Positions 8,301 through 16,959 are shown, counted from the stretch's first letter. The stretch: 50,274 nt of DNA from Calditrichota bacterium (GCA_024278755.1 JAJRSO010000006.1:1-50274); one strand, 5' to 3'. Numbers and translations: made by a program. Notes: generated by a model from the sequence alone, not told the origin.

Positions 8301-9671
8301 CCGATGGCTATTTCTACCAATGCCGGCGCAGAAGTGCAGCGCCCGTTGGCCACTGTGGTAATCGGCGGACTTATCACATCTACTTTTTTGACTATGATTG
8401 TCTTGCCAGTACTTTATTCCGTTATGGATAACTTCAAAATTAAAATTCCGATAAGCAGCGGAAAAATCATTACAATCCTCTCCATGATACTCCTTGTAAC
8501 CGCACCGGTTATGGTTCGGGCGCAAAATGTAAATCGGGGTAGTACATACCTGAGTCTGGAACAGGCAATGAATATGGCTGTAAAAAATAATACGGCTCTG
8601 GAGGCCAGACGACTTGAAGTTAAACAAGTCTATGCAGCTACGGCGCTGGATATTCCCAAAACAGATTTTTACTACAGTTACGACGAAAATAATATGGCGG
8701 AAAATAATTTACCACTGGATATTTTGGGCGTTAGTCAGTCGTTTAAATTTCCTACTCTGTATTACACACAAAGCCGTAAAAACAGAGAAAAGCTAGAAGA
8801 GCAGCATCAAAAATATCTGTTAAACGAAACCGCGCTCAAAGGCCAGGTTGCCAAGGCGTATTACCAAATCATTTACCTGAATAATGTAGAAGATAAATAC
8901 CGCTTTTTGGATAGCTTGCTGACGGATTTCGTGAAAGCGGCTAAACTGCGCTATGAATTGGGAGAGACCAATAATCTGGAATATTTAACCGCACAAGCCG
9001 GGAAAAAGGAGGTGCAGGTTCAATTAATACAGACACGGCAAAAAATAAAAGGAGGATATGCTTTCTTAAAGGCTCTGTTGCAAAGTCGTGACAACTTTTT
9101 CCTGCCCCCTGCCGCGCTACATAAATTGGAAGTGTTTTACAGTGATTCGATGAATTATCCCGGCCTGAAGTATTTCCGGCAAATGCTGCGTGTGGCCGAT
9201 TTTGAAGTGAGTTTGCAAAAACAGGGATTTTTACCTGATATTCATGTGGGCGCATTTACCGGCAGCAATAACGGCGCATCTGCCAAAACATACTATGGTT
9301 TTGAGGTTGGCGTATCCTTACCCATATTCTTTTTTAAACAACGCGCCGAAATACGCCGCGCTTCCATTCAACGACAGATTCTGCGTCAAAACTATTCCGA
9401 TTACAATGCTCAGTTAAAAGCTTATATAGACCAGCTATTTACAAAACTGGAAAGCTATGGAAGTGCAGTGGATTATTACGAAAATGCCGGTTATGCACTT
9501 GCGCAGGAACTATTGCAAAATGCCCGCAAAGCGTTTCGGAACGGTGAGATTGATTTTTTGCAATACATTCAGCTTGTACGCAAATCGGTGGATATTGAGA
9601 TGAATTATCTGGATAATCTAAATAAATATAATCAAACAGCGCTGGCTTTAAATTATCTGGTTTTGGAATAA
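5325..9671 (+). CDS. czcA: CzcA-type heavy-metal RND pump fused to a TolC-type outer-membrane factor
   Basis: 1448 residues from the ATG at 5325, which has AAGGA seven bases upstream; a TTG at 5283 would add 14 residues. Residues 1 to about 1035 are a complete RND proton/metal antiporter of the HME class with 12 helices. The helix-4 motif DFGIIIDGAVIIVE (D400, D406, E413) is the CzcA form for divalent cations (zinc, cobalt, cadmium), not the CusA copper/silver form. Residues from about 1067 form an outer-membrane efflux protein with TolC-like repeats (LSLEQAMNMAVKNNTALEAR onward). The junction carries a hydrophobic stretch ending VMVRAQ that looks like a retained signal peptide. Fused pump-channel proteins are known in Bacteroidota. 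The adaptor follows, so the order is A-C then B. Confidence 0.93.
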   Translation: MIEKIVNYSISHKLIILLTTLALVLFGLYSLSQIPIGAVPDVTNNQVQVITTSRNLSTEDVEKYLTYPVELEMANLPGVSEIRSISKFGLSVVTIVFDDDMGTYLPRQLIAEKIKSAQENIPEGFGSPSMGPITTGLGEIYQYIIDTDSLHKNQYSITELRTIQDWIVRRQLSGIKGVVEVNTWGGYLKQYEVAVNPERIRAMGISLSEIYSALEKNNSVAGGGYIEKTNQSYFIRGEGLAKSLNDIRNIVIKTTAGTPVFIRDVATVGFGHATRFGAITANGEGEKVLGQVMMLKNADSKATIDRVKERVTQIQKTLPEGIVINGFLDRSELIGKTTFTIIENLVLGFLIVIFVVVLLLGNLRSGLVVASVIPLSLLFALSLMYIFGVDANLMSLGAIDFGIIIDGAVIIVEYIAFRITARRTDLIKLKGEKQQRLRDKIASESTAKMTRSAVFGQIIIIIVFIPILSLTGVEGKMFKPMALVFTFALVGTMILGFTYVPVIASLFLRPVNPGKNTISKRFMAFVMKLYKPSIEWALKHKKKVIAIAAALLIATSAIFATMGAEFVPTLDEGDFVIQPVLKTGTSLSKTIETLTRMERILKKFPEVKNVVSRIGAAEVPTDPMSMEESDVIITLKSKKEWVTAENKDQLADKFKEALSVIPGIDYEFTQPIEMRFNELITGVRADLAIKIFGDDLDILYTKARKIEEAIQNVPGAADISVEKTAGLPQMSVIYNRQSIAKYGLNVQELNDIISMGFAGMKAGTVFEGEKQFDLVVRFDQAHRKNIDNLKKASIALADGRTLPLSEFAEIRITKSPAKISRDDTRRRIVIGVNVRNRDLASVVEDVRSIINKSIHLPVGYSVTYGGQFENLENAKRRLMIAVPVALFLIFVLLHFAFGSFKEALMIYSAIPFAAVGGVLSLALRGLPFSISAGVGFIALFGIAVLNGIVLIEHFKELKAEGIKDVYERILMGTRDRLRPVLLTAGAAALGFLPMAISTNAGAEVQRPLATVVIGGLITSTFLTMIVLPVLYSVMDNFKIKIPISSGKIITILSMILLVTAPVMVRAQNVNRGSTYLSLEQAMNMAVKNNTALEARRLEVKQVYAATALDIPKTDFYYSYDENNMAENNLPLDILGVSQSFKFPTLYYTQSRKNREKLEEQHQKYLLNETALKGQVAKAYYQIIYLNNVEDKYRFLDSLLTDFVKAAKLRYELGETNNLEYLTAQAGKKEVQVQLIQTRQKIKGGYAFLKALLQSRDNFFLPPAALHKLEVFYSDSMNYPGLKYFRQMLRVADFEVSLQKQGFLPDIHVGAFTGSNNGASAKTYYGFEVGVSLPIFFFKQRAEIRRASIQRQILRQNYSDYNAQLKAYIDQLFTKLESYGSAVDYYENAGYALAQELLQNARKAFRNGEIDFLQYIQLVRKSVDIEMNYLDNLNKYNQTALALNYLVLE

Positions 9672-9737
9672 GAGCTAATTGCGCTTTTTTGTTAAGAAGC
9701 GGTTGCAGACAGCAAATAATATGAGAGAATGATGAAG

Positions 9738-9753
9738 ATTGTTTATAAACAAT
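9738..9753. repeat. 16-bp perfect palindrome ATTGTTTA/TAAACAAT
   Basis: It lies between the pump and adaptor genes, 13 bases before the adaptor ATG and directly before its ribosome binding site (AAAGGAA). It could bind a regulator or fold at the start site and adjust adaptor translation; chance is possible in AT-rich DNA. Confidence 0.3.
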
Positions 9754-9766
9754 AAAGGAAAATCGT

Positions 9767-10912
9767 ATGAAAACAATTAAATTTTTTACTTTGGTGATAG
9801 TGTCCACAGCCTTGTTGGCAGCCTGCACAACAGGAAAAGAGGAAAATACAAAAAGCGTAAAGGTGGATAGTTTTTCCGGTGAGGAGAACATAATTTTAAG
9901 TACGGAACAGTTTCGTTCGTCCGGAATGGCGTTGGGGAAAGTGACTCCACAACTGTTTTCGGAACGTATCCGGAGCACGGGCAGGTTAGATGTTCCTCCG
10001 CAATTCAAAGCGTCAGTAAGCGCGTACTATGGCGGCACGGTGAAAAACCTGCATTTGCTGGTCGGACAAGAAGTGGACAAAGGAGCCGCATTGTTTACGC
10101 TGGAAAATCCCGATTATGTGCAGATGCAGCAGGACTACCTGAATGCTAAAAACCGGATGAACTATTTGAAAGCCGAATACGAAAGACAAAAGAAATTGTT
10201 AGAGGAAAAGGTCGCTTCGCGGAAAAATTTTCTTAAAGCCGAAGCCGATTATCGTATTGTTGTATCGGATTTCAGAGCGCTTGAAAAAAAACTGCGTCTC
10301 TTAAATATCGATGCTACCAACCTGACATCTGACAATATCGGCACTACTACTGAAATACAAGCGCCAATCAGCGGATTTATTACAGAAGTGAATATTACAA
10401 AAGGTGAATATCTGAGTCCCAATGAGGTGGCCGTGGGTATCGTAAATACCGAACACATGCATTTGGAACTCAATGTTTTCGAAAATGACATTGCTAAAAT
10501 AAAAAAAGGGCAATCCATCCGTTTTCGTTTTCCGGATAATGGTACCGGCTATTTTGAAGGGGAAGTGTTTCTAGTCGGACGGGCTGTCTATTCCGACGAT
10601 CGTTCCATAAATGTTCACGGACATCTAAAAGACGAAACCCAGTCGAAATATTTTATTCCCGGCATGTACATTGAGGCCGAAATTCTTATTGACGAGGTTG
10701 CTCGTCCGGCTCTGCCTTCGGATGCGATTGTAAATTTGGATAACGCCTTTTATGTACTTGTCAAAAAATCCTTTAAAAGCAATACATACGCATTTGAGCA
10801 GAGACAGGTAAAAGTGGGGCAATCTAACGATGGATATACAGAAATTGTGAATGCAAAGGAGTTGGGTAACAGTGACATTTTAATTAAAGGCGCCTTTAAT
10901 ATGATTCAATAA
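9767..10912 (+). CDS. Periplasmic adaptor lipoprotein of the heavy-metal RND pump (CzcB/CusB-like)
   Basis: 381 residues with a lipoprotein signal peptide (LLAAC, lipid-anchored C20). It follows the membrane-fusion-protein plan: a beta-barrel and lipoyl half (SAYYGGTVKNLHLLVGQEVDKGAALFTLENPDY), a helical hairpin of roughly residues 120-180 rich in charged residues, the second lipoyl half (TEIQAPISGFITEVNITKGEYLSPNE), then beta-barrel and membrane-proximal domains. Such adaptors bridge the inner-membrane pump and the outer-membrane channel and pass metal to the pump. It lies 95 bases after the fused pump gene and is probably co-transcribed. There are no histidine- or methionine-rich metal motifs at the N-terminus. 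Confidence 0.9.
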   Translation: MKTIKFFTLVIVSTALLAACTTGKEENTKSVKVDSFSGEENIILSTEQFRSSGMALGKVTPQLFSERIRSTGRLDVPPQFKASVSAYYGGTVKNLHLLVGQEVDKGAALFTLENPDYVQMQQDYLNAKNRMNYLKAEYERQKKLLEEKVASRKNFLKAEADYRIVVSDFRALEKKLRLLNIDATNLTSDNIGTTTEIQAPISGFITEVNITKGEYLSPNEVAVGIVNTEHMHLELNVFENDIAKIKKGQSIRFRFPDNGTGYFEGEVFLVGRAVYSDDRSINVHGHLKDETQSKYFIPGMYIEAEILIDEVARPALPSDAIVNLDNAFYVLVKKSFKSNTYAFEQRQVKVGQSNDGYTEIVNAKELGNSDILIKGAFNMIQ

Positions 10913-10928
10913 AATGATTTTTAATTAT

Positions 10929-11012
10929 GAGTCAAATTCCTAAAGTAAAATTTAGGAGATACCAAAATACACGCGCCAAATAACAAATAAACACTAAATT
11001 CTAAAATTTTAA
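10929..11012. repeat. AT-rich dispersed intergenic repeat, copy A
   Basis: This stretch, with CTAAAGTAAAATTTAGGA then CGCCAAATAACAAATAAACA, matches 35852-35935 closely over about 80 bases and 27231-27305 more loosely. All three are intergenic, just after the 3' end of a gene, and none encodes a protein. Confidence 0.6.
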
Positions 11013-11102
11013 CCTTCATCTACAAGAAGTAGGAAATTTCCTTTAAACGGGGTGACGGTTTAAGCCGTTTACTCCGTTTTTATAGTTTATAACGAAGGTT
11101 AA
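11009..11102. terminator. Bidirectional terminator between convergent genes
   Basis: A GC-rich imperfect hairpin (AAACGGGGTGACGG at 11045-11058 with CCGTTTACTCCGTTT at 11065-11079) is followed by a T-rich run. A wider 9-bp pair, TTAACCTTC (11009-11017) with GAAGGTTAA (11094-11102), encloses it. It lies between the plus-strand adaptor gene and the minus-strand gene ending at 11115, so it can serve both. Confidence 0.6.
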
Positions 11103-11114
11103 GTTTTTACCGAA

Positions 11115-11609
11115 TCAATCGCTAAATAATAAATACAAATAGGCCGAAAGCGCCACGCCGGAAACAATTAACAGAGCGTTGGAATAGCGGTCAAACGCAG
11201 ACGTTTTATCATAATAATAATTAATGTCTTTTAAACTGACCGAGTGTCTGTATTTCCCGTAATACGTATCCGCCTGCCGTTTTAAATAGAACGAAACCCA
11301 GTTAGAAAGAACCGCCGTAACCATCAATCCGCTCCGGGTATAATCCCGTTTTGTTTTCGGCAGCAACCCGCCAAAAAATGAATAGGTATCGGCATGAACC
11401 AGCGAATCGGGCAGTATTTCTGCTCTACTGATTTGAAAATACGGAACGGCCTGTTCGGAGGAAAGCGAATCCGTTGATCCTGTTTGCGAAGGAGAGGAGA
11501 GCGCTTTTAAACGGTCCGTTTTTTGTAATACGAACCTATCTCCGGCGCTGAGCGGTTCAATCTGAAGTGTTACGATTAAGACGAAAAAAAACAGAAAGGC
11601 TGATTTCAT
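11115..11609 (-). CDS. Exported hypothetical protein with C-terminal membrane helices (DUF5683-like)
   Basis: 164 residues with a signal peptide (residues 1-22) and two later hydrophobic stretches (SGLMVTAVLSNWVSFYL and ALLIVSGVALSAYLYLLF). The arrangement of a low-complexity linker, an FGGLLPKTKRDYTRSG segment and a tyrosine-rich KYRHSVSLKDINYYYDK segment resembles DUF5683-type envelope proteins of FCB bacteria, of unknown function. Its start overlaps the stop of the PQQ-propeller lipoprotein gene by 4 bases, so the two are translationally coupled and likely act together at the envelope. The family call is tentative. Confidence 0.6.
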   Translation of the reverse strand: MKSAFLFFFVLIVTLQIEPLSAGDRFVLQKTDRLKALSSPSQTGSTDSLSSEQAVPYFQISRAEILPDSLVHADTYSFFGGLLPKTKRDYTRSGLMVTAVLSNWVSFYLKRQADTYYGKYRHSVSLKDINYYYDKTSAFDRYSNALLIVSGVALSAYLYLLFSD

Positions 11610-12781
11610 TTTACACCTGTAAATTTTAAAAAGGCCAGTTTTTTATATTCGTAGCCTACAATCAAACCCCGGTCGTAGGGCAGAGGCAGCGCGCTTAATC
11701 GTCCTTCTAATTCCATCTGCTGCAGAAGCGAGCCGTCGGTTTTATCTAAAATATATAGCTGCCGCCGACTGGTGCCGACTACAATTTTATTCTTCAGGAT
11801 AAGGGCGGGTACCATTAATGCGCCGTCCAATTGGGTTTTCCAGAGCAGGGAGTCGCCGCTTAAATCATAAACGAAAAACCCGCCTCCGCTTCCGCCGAGA
11901 TACAGCCGGTCTGTGTGTACCGAAGGCGTGACGAAAAAAGGCTGTTGGAGATTTTTAGTAAACCTTATTTTCCCCGTCTGTTTATCGAGCAGAAATAGGT
12001 TCCCCGAGACGGTGGCAATGATACAAAAAGAAGAGGTCGCGACCGGCGCGGCGCGGACGGTTTCGTGCAGTTTTGTCTGCCATGCAACGGAACCGGATTC
12101 CGGAACAAGCGCCCGGATCTTACCGGAAAGGGTTGCCGTAAACAGCAGTTCTCCATCGAAGGCCAGGTTATTACGGATTTGATCCTGCATATCCAGGCGC
12201 CAGATTTCCCGGTATGTCTTCGCATTCAAACAGCGGATAATTCCGTCCTTCTGTGCGTGGAAAATTTTATTTTGCCAGACGATCGGCGTTGAAACAGAAA
12301 AAGCGTTTTCCAACGCCCACACTATTTTTTGTCGTGAAAAATCATAAATATTAAGCCCTGTTTTTAGCCATTCGGAAGCGATGTACATTTGGCCGTTAGC
12401 ATACGCGGGCGCCGTACTGGCGCCTTTGGAGGGACGAAGACGGGCGGCATTTTGAAAATCCTCTTTTTCCATTGTATAAAAATAGCCGTTTGCCGTCACT
12501 AATGCGAATTGTTTTTCTAAAGGAATAAATGAACCCACGGCCGTACCGCGCAGGTTTTTTTCATTCACAAGTGTAAGAGGAAGTTTTAAATCGGCGTCTG
12601 AAAAATATGGATTGTAAAATGCTGCGGGGCGGTTGGTGGCGATTTGATTGGAGCGCTCGAGGAAAGGACGCTGGCAGGAAAACAAAAATAGAAATAGGCT
12701 CGGAAAGAGAATGATCCATTTTCCCTTTACGACTTTTTTCCATTGAAAAAGAAGAGGCTTAAAAATTGCTTTGAAAATCAT
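11606..12781 (-). CDS. PQQ-type beta-propeller lipoprotein (BamB-like)
   Basis: 391 residues. The N-terminus has a long basic start then a lipoprotein signal (LFLFSC, lipidation at C36); an AGGAG lies 11 bases before the ATG. The rest consists of repeated beta-propeller blades of the PQQ-like class, for example VVGTSRRQLYILDKTDGSLLQQ and LVPESGSVAWQTKLHE. BamB-like propellers are scaffolds at the inner face of the outer membrane; no enzymatic residues are visible. It sits between a BamA-barrel fusion gene (upstream, 122-base gap) and a small exported protein (4-base overlap). A role in assembling or supporting that barrel protein is an inference from context. Confidence 0.8.
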   Translation of the reverse strand: MIFKAIFKPLLFQWKKVVKGKWIILFPSLFLFLFSCQRPFLERSNQIATNRPAAFYNPYFSDADLKLPLTLVNEKNLRGTAVGSFIPLEKQFALVTANGYFYTMEKEDFQNAARLRPSKGASTAPAYANGQMYIASEWLKTGLNIYDFSRQKIVWALENAFSVSTPIVWQNKIFHAQKDGIIRCLNAKTYREIWRLDMQDQIRNNLAFDGELLFTATLSGKIRALVPESGSVAWQTKLHETVRAAPVATSSFCIIATVSGNLFLLDKQTGKIRFTKNLQQPFFVTPSVHTDRLYLGGSGGGFFVYDLSGDSLLWKTQLDGALMVPALILKNKIVVGTSRRQLYILDKTDGSLLQQMELEGRLSALPLPYDRGLIVGYEYKKLAFLKFTGVK

Positions 12782-12850
12782 TTCCTGTTTTGCTCCTGAT
12801 ATGATAAAGTTACTAAAGGGAGTGCATCGTCATTTCATTCCCCGCAAAGA

Positions 12851-12869
12851 CGCTCCAAGACAGGGAGCG
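12851..12869 (-). terminator. Hairpin between the barrel-fusion and propeller genes
   Basis: CGCTCC (12851-12856) pairs with GGAGCG (12864-12869), followed on the minus strand by TCTTTGC. It may attenuate read-through from the gene ending at 12904 into the propeller lipoprotein gene. Confidence 0.35.
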
Positions 12870-12903
12870 CTTCGTCCGGCAGCGGCCGGTCTCGGGATAA
12901 CGT

Positions 12904-15723
12904 TCAAAAATCCCACCCAAAGAAAAAATGGGTAACCGTTTCATCCGTTATGGAATGGAAATCGGTCTTCCGTCCAATATCCCAGCGTAGCACCAGCATA
13001 TTTCCCAAATTTAAACGTACGCCCAGTCCAAAACTTCCTTTTAAACCCTCAAAATGTTTGTTCCAGGCGTTGCCCGCGTCAAAAAACAGAGCGCCCCGGA
13101 TGGAACGAAATCCCAGCGAAAAGGTGGGAAAACGCAGCGCCAGTAAGTCCACTAGAGGAAAACGGAATTCCTGACTGAGCAGAAAAATCCGTTTGCCGTG
13201 CATCGACCAGCGTCGGTAGAGGCGTAAATCCCAGCTACCGCCAAAATAAAACTGACGCGATTCGGCGCCTTCGTTAAATAAAGAGAGTAAGCGTACAGCA
13301 TAGGCGGTGCGCAGACTGGCGCGGTAGTAGGTGCGCAAATCTATCAGACCGGTGATATAATTGACCTGGGAACGGGCGAAATCAAAGGTGTTGCCAAAGC
13401 CGATATTAATACGGCTGCCGTCCATCGGGCCGCTGGGTCCCCAAATGGAATTATCAAACACAAACGAAAAAAAGGAGGCATTGATCCAGGCCTTGCGCCG
13501 TTTGCTGAAAAAACGATTTTTGTCTGAATAGTACACATTCTGGTTCAGTGATATCCGCGAAAAGTGCGACAGCGGATAACTTAAAATCAGGGATCCGCCA
13601 ATTTTTTCTTCGTAGTAGTAAAAATCTTCGGGGTTGTAATAGAAACCGGCAAAACGGTAGGCGCCCAAGGCGTAATTTAATCGTTTGCGCAGGGATACTT
13701 TTTGCACCGCCACGTTAAAGCTGCTCCAAAAATCGCTGCTTACCCGGGCATTGTTAAAAACGGTCAGAAAATATTGTTCGTTTCCCAACATATCCGTAAA
13801 GGCCATTTGCGCGCCTCCGGAGGTTCCCCAAAAGGGATCCTGCGAAACCTGTGACTGGGCAAAATCCAGGGTGAATTTTGATACATACGACCGGCGTTTT
13901 TCAATCTTGCTTTGGCGGATGCCCGCAAATGTCCAGGCTTTGTTGGAATCGGGAAAGACGGGCATTTCAATTTTGTTGTCTGCAACCGCTTCACTTAAAA
14001 AATTATTCAGGAGGCGAATCTGAAATCGGTTGTTTTCAAATGTGGAATATAAGAGACGGCTGCTGTCTACCCAGCAGGGATCGAAGGCGGAACCCACAAA
14101 ACGGGTCAGTTTAAAGGATTCCAGCGGCGCGCTCAACCGGCTGTGTTCCAAAGGGTTTTTAATCAGGCAGAGGTCAAAAGTTCCGGACAAATCGGATGCG
14201 TAAACGAGGTAGCGGCCGTCCGGAGAAAACGCCGGGCTTTTATCGATCTGTTCGCCGTAGGTTAGGTAAAACATACGCCCGCTTTCCCGTTCCAGCAGTA
14301 CCAGGTTTTGGGCGCCCTTCTTTCCGGGGGCGGAACGGCCGGAAGAAAAAGCGATGTATTTCCCGCCGGGTGAAAATACCGGGTCGTAATCGGCGTAAAA
14401 ATCATCGGTCAGGCGAGTCAGTTTTTTACGAACGGTATGATAGGTATATAGGTCAAGCTGTCCGTCGCAGCTTAATCCGCTAAAGACGATCTCGGTTCCG
14501 TCGCCAGACCAGGCGGGAGAGGCGATTCCCACGATGTTGCCGAACCGCAAGGAAGCGCTAACGGTATCCGTGTTTAAATCAAATAAATATAAAATGTCGG
14601 AGGCTCCGCTTTTGGCGCTGAAGGTTAAAATGCCGGCGTCGTTCACGTCAATTTTGGAACTAAACAGGTGAAAGGCTTCAAATTTAGACGAAGCCTCTCC
14701 TTTGATGATCCGTTTGCGTTTGTCTTTCTGCTCCGGGGCAAGCGCCTGCAGAGGCGATTGGTAGATGCTGGAATAGCCGTCGCGATTGCCGGTGGAAATC
14801 ACATATTCTTTCCCGCCGGATTTGTAGTAGACCGGTTTAAAATTGTAACCGTCCCGCACAATAGTGGGACAGACGGCGGCGTTAAAATCTTCATCGGCCA
14901 GTTTCGGATAAAAACGTTTTTTCAAATCCGGCAGGTAGGCCTCGTCAAACTGGCGGTAACTGAGCCCGAGCGTCTCTTTAAAGGATTGTTCAAATTGGTC
15001 GTATTTCCAAAAGTTTTCCATTAAAAGGAGGATTTTATCGTCGCCAAAATGATGGGAAATATAGGTTAAAATATCCTGTCCCAGTTTGTACATAAAGTAG
15101 GTGCCGCGCACCTGAACAATATCCTGCAGGCCGACGACATAATTATGCAGAACGGCGTCTTTTAGCACCATTTCACCCTGACTGTCCCAGCCGCCGGACC
15201 AAAACTCCGCCAGCCCTTCCGTAAACCAGAGCGGAGGAGCGGCCGGCTCGGCGCGATCGTAACGCCGGGCCAGATTGTACAGTTTGGCGTGCATAAACAC
15301 GTGCACCAGTTCGTGGCGGATTACGCGCCGGAAACGACGGAAATCACCGTTTCCCGGAACCACGACCCGGCCTTTCATAAATTCAAAAAATCCGCCAACC
15401 CCTTCGGGGATAAAACCGGGCGAAACGTTTGTCTGTTGAAAATGCAAATGCGAGCTGTATAAAATAAGCGGGATACGACGGGTAATGGAATAATTAAAAC
15501 GCTTCTCTAAATCGCGAAATCCTTCTTCGGCGAAGGCCGCCCCTTTTTCCGCGGCCTCTTTCATATCCGAATAGTAGTAGATATTAAAATGTTCGGTTTC
15601 AAGAATTTGCCAGTTGAATTTCGTATACTGCACTTTGTTGCGGCCGAAACCGAAACTCTGGCTGAGTCCCTGCCTGCCGAGCAGAAGCAGAATGAGAATA
15701 ACGAAATATCGGTTCAATTCCAT
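12904..15723 (-). CDS. Gluzincin peptidase / TolB-type propeller / BamA-type barrel fusion
   Basis: 939 residues with three parts. After a signal peptide (1-21) comes a peptidase-MA-like zinc protease domain with HELVH (H137, E138, H141) and a downstream WFTEGLAEFWSG supplying the likely third zinc ligand E169. The middle (about 260-600) has WD40/PD40 blades as in TolB (for example YDPVFSPGGKYIAFSSGR and KSPAFSPDGRYLVYASD). The C-terminal third is an outer-membrane barrel of the BamA/TamA type, with a glycine-rich strand pattern, FFDAGNAWNKHFEGLKGSFGLGVRLNLG and a terminal FFFGWDF. It is probably anchored in the outer membrane with the protease and propeller in the periplasm. Substrate unknown. 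It leads a minus-strand group with two other envelope proteins. Confidence 0.88.
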   Translation of the reverse strand: MELNRYFVILILLLLGRQGLSQSFGFGRNKVQYTKFNWQILETEHFNIYYYSDMKEAAEKGAAFAEEGFRDLEKRFNYSITRRIPLILYSSHLHFQQTNVSPGFIPEGVGGFFEFMKGRVVVPGNGDFRRFRRVIRHELVHVFMHAKLYNLARRYDRAEPAAPPLWFTEGLAEFWSGGWDSQGEMVLKDAVLHNYVVGLQDIVQVRGTYFMYKLGQDILTYISHHFGDDKILLLMENFWKYDQFEQSFKETLGLSYRQFDEAYLPDLKKRFYPKLADEDFNAAVCPTIVRDGYNFKPVYYKSGGKEYVISTGNRDGYSSIYQSPLQALAPEQKDKRKRIIKGEASSKFEAFHLFSSKIDVNDAGILTFSAKSGASDILYLFDLNTDTVSASLRFGNIVGIASPAWSGDGTEIVFSGLSCDGQLDLYTYHTVRKKLTRLTDDFYADYDPVFSPGGKYIAFSSGRSAPGKKGAQNLVLLERESGRMFYLTYGEQIDKSPAFSPDGRYLVYASDLSGTFDLCLIKNPLEHSRLSAPLESFKLTRFVGSAFDPCWVDSSRLLYSTFENNRFQIRLLNNFLSEAVADNKIEMPVFPDSNKAWTFAGIRQSKIEKRRSYVSKFTLDFAQSQVSQDPFWGTSGGAQMAFTDMLGNEQYFLTVFNNARVSSDFWSSFNVAVQKVSLRKRLNYALGAYRFAGFYYNPEDFYYYEEKIGGSLILSYPLSHFSRISLNQNVYYSDKNRFFSKRRKAWINASFFSFVFDNSIWGPSGPMDGSRINIGFGNTFDFARSQVNYITGLIDLRTYYRASLRTAYAVRLLSLFNEGAESRQFYFGGSWDLRLYRRWSMHGKRIFLLSQEFRFPLVDLLALRFPTFSLGFRSIRGALFFDAGNAWNKHFEGLKGSFGLGVRLNLGNMLVLRWDIGRKTDFHSITDETVTHFFFGWDF

Positions 15724-15781
15724 ATGCCTTCTTCTATTGAGACGGAAACAAAGTAAAAATATTTTAGAGCGAATTCAATTT

Positions 15782-15915
15782 AATGAATGAGTCCACTCAA
15801 AAAAGGCATAGACACCGATTTCCACAAAAACACACCGATTGTTTTTATATAAATTACATAAAAGAGATTCGTGTCAATTTGTGAAATTCGGGGTTATTAT
15901 AGTGATCTTATGAAT
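15782..15915. repeat. MITE-like dispersed element, copy 1
   Basis: It shares an ordered set of segments with 35181-35306: AAAAGGCATAG, ACACCGATTTCCACA, GATTGTTTTTAT, AGATTCGTGT and TATAGTGA. The outer ends form degenerate inverted repeats (AATGAGTCCAC against ATAAGATCAC). It encodes no protein. It lies in the 393-base gap between the divergent barrel-fusion and EamA genes; the rest of that gap shows only a 'CTCTGTCCTCTCTGTG' fragment near 16063. Confidence 0.55.
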
Positions 15916-16116
15916 AGAACGGAAATAATTCCACTGCTAATTTCATAACGAGTTATCGAGTGCAGCGTTTAGAAAAATTTTGTACTATTGTTCAAAGAAA
16001 AGGTAAATTAAGCCAGCTTTTTTCATGGATAAAAACAGAAAGCAAAAAATGGGTTTTACCTCTGTCCTCTCTGTGCAGAGATCGCTAAAAATTAATACGA
16101 AAGAAATAGTGCCGCC

Positions 16117-16959
16117 ATGGTATCATTAGTCCTCACTATTTTATGCTCCAGCAGTATCGCTTTGATTTTAAAGCACAACGATAGCAAAGCGGGGAATGCT
16201 TTGGCGCTTTTAGCCGGTAATTATTTTATTGCCGCCATTGTTGGATTCGTGCTTTGGATAACGCAGCCGCGCCCTGAATTTTCAGCGGCAGCCGCGTTTT
16301 TCGGCGTGGTAATGGGCGCGTTGTTTGTCTTTTCCTTTTTCAGCTTTGCCAAATCGGTCAACGCGGCGGGCACCGCGCTGGCAACGGTTAGTTCGCGCTT
16401 GTCGGTGGTGATTTCCACGTTTCTATCCATTCTGTTCTTCGGAGAGACGCCGGGAATGTACCAGCTTGCAGGCTATTTTTTCGCTCTGCTTACGCTTTAT
16501 TTTTTTTATTTATCGCTTCGGGAATCACACGGGAACAGCATTAAATTTTCAGGCTATTTTTATTTAACGGCGCTAACTGTTGGTATCGGCATAAATGATT
16601 TCAGTCTGAAACTCTTCAGTGTCCGCCGCCCGGAATCGGAAAAAGAACTCTTTTTGTTTTTTATATTTTTGTCTGCTTTTCTTTACACGAGTTCTATTTT
16701 ATGGTTTAAAAAAATCAAACTCGACAGCGCTGTATTATGGCGCGGAACGATTTTGGGCGTTCCCAATATTTTAAGCAGTTTTTTTATGATTAATGCCTTA
16801 CTAGTCTTGCCGGCAACGGTTGTCTACCCGCTGTCCAATATTGGTATCATTGTGTTAACCCTGCTGGCGGCCTATTTAATCTGGAAGGAAAAACTGAACC
16901 GGCAGGGAATACTGGCGTTGCTATCCGGAACGGTCGCCATTGTTTTAATCGGGCTGTAA
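16117..16959 (+). CDS. EamA-family (drug/metabolite) transporter
   Basis: 280 residues and about ten hydrophobic helices arranged as two EamA half-repeats, the layout of the DMT superfamily of inner-membrane exporters and importers. The last repeat ends with YPLSNIGIIVLTLLAAYLIWKEKLNRQGILALLSGTVAIVLIG, a typical EamA signature. The substrate cannot be told. The ATG has no clear ribosome binding site. It is flanked by gaps on both sides and appears to be monocistronic. Confidence 0.85.
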   Translation: MVSLVLTILCSSSIALILKHNDSKAGNALALLAGNYFIAAIVGFVLWITQPRPEFSAAAAFFGVVMGALFVFSFFSFAKSVNAAGTALATVSSRLSVVISTFLSILFFGETPGMYQLAGYFFALLTLYFFYLSLRESHGNSIKFSGYFYLTALTVGIGINDFSLKLFSVRRPESEKELFLFFIFLSAFLYTSSILWFKKIKLDSAVLWRGTILGVPNILSSFFMINALLVLPATVVYPLSNIGIIVLTLLAAYLIWKEKLNRQGILALLSGTVAIVLIGL

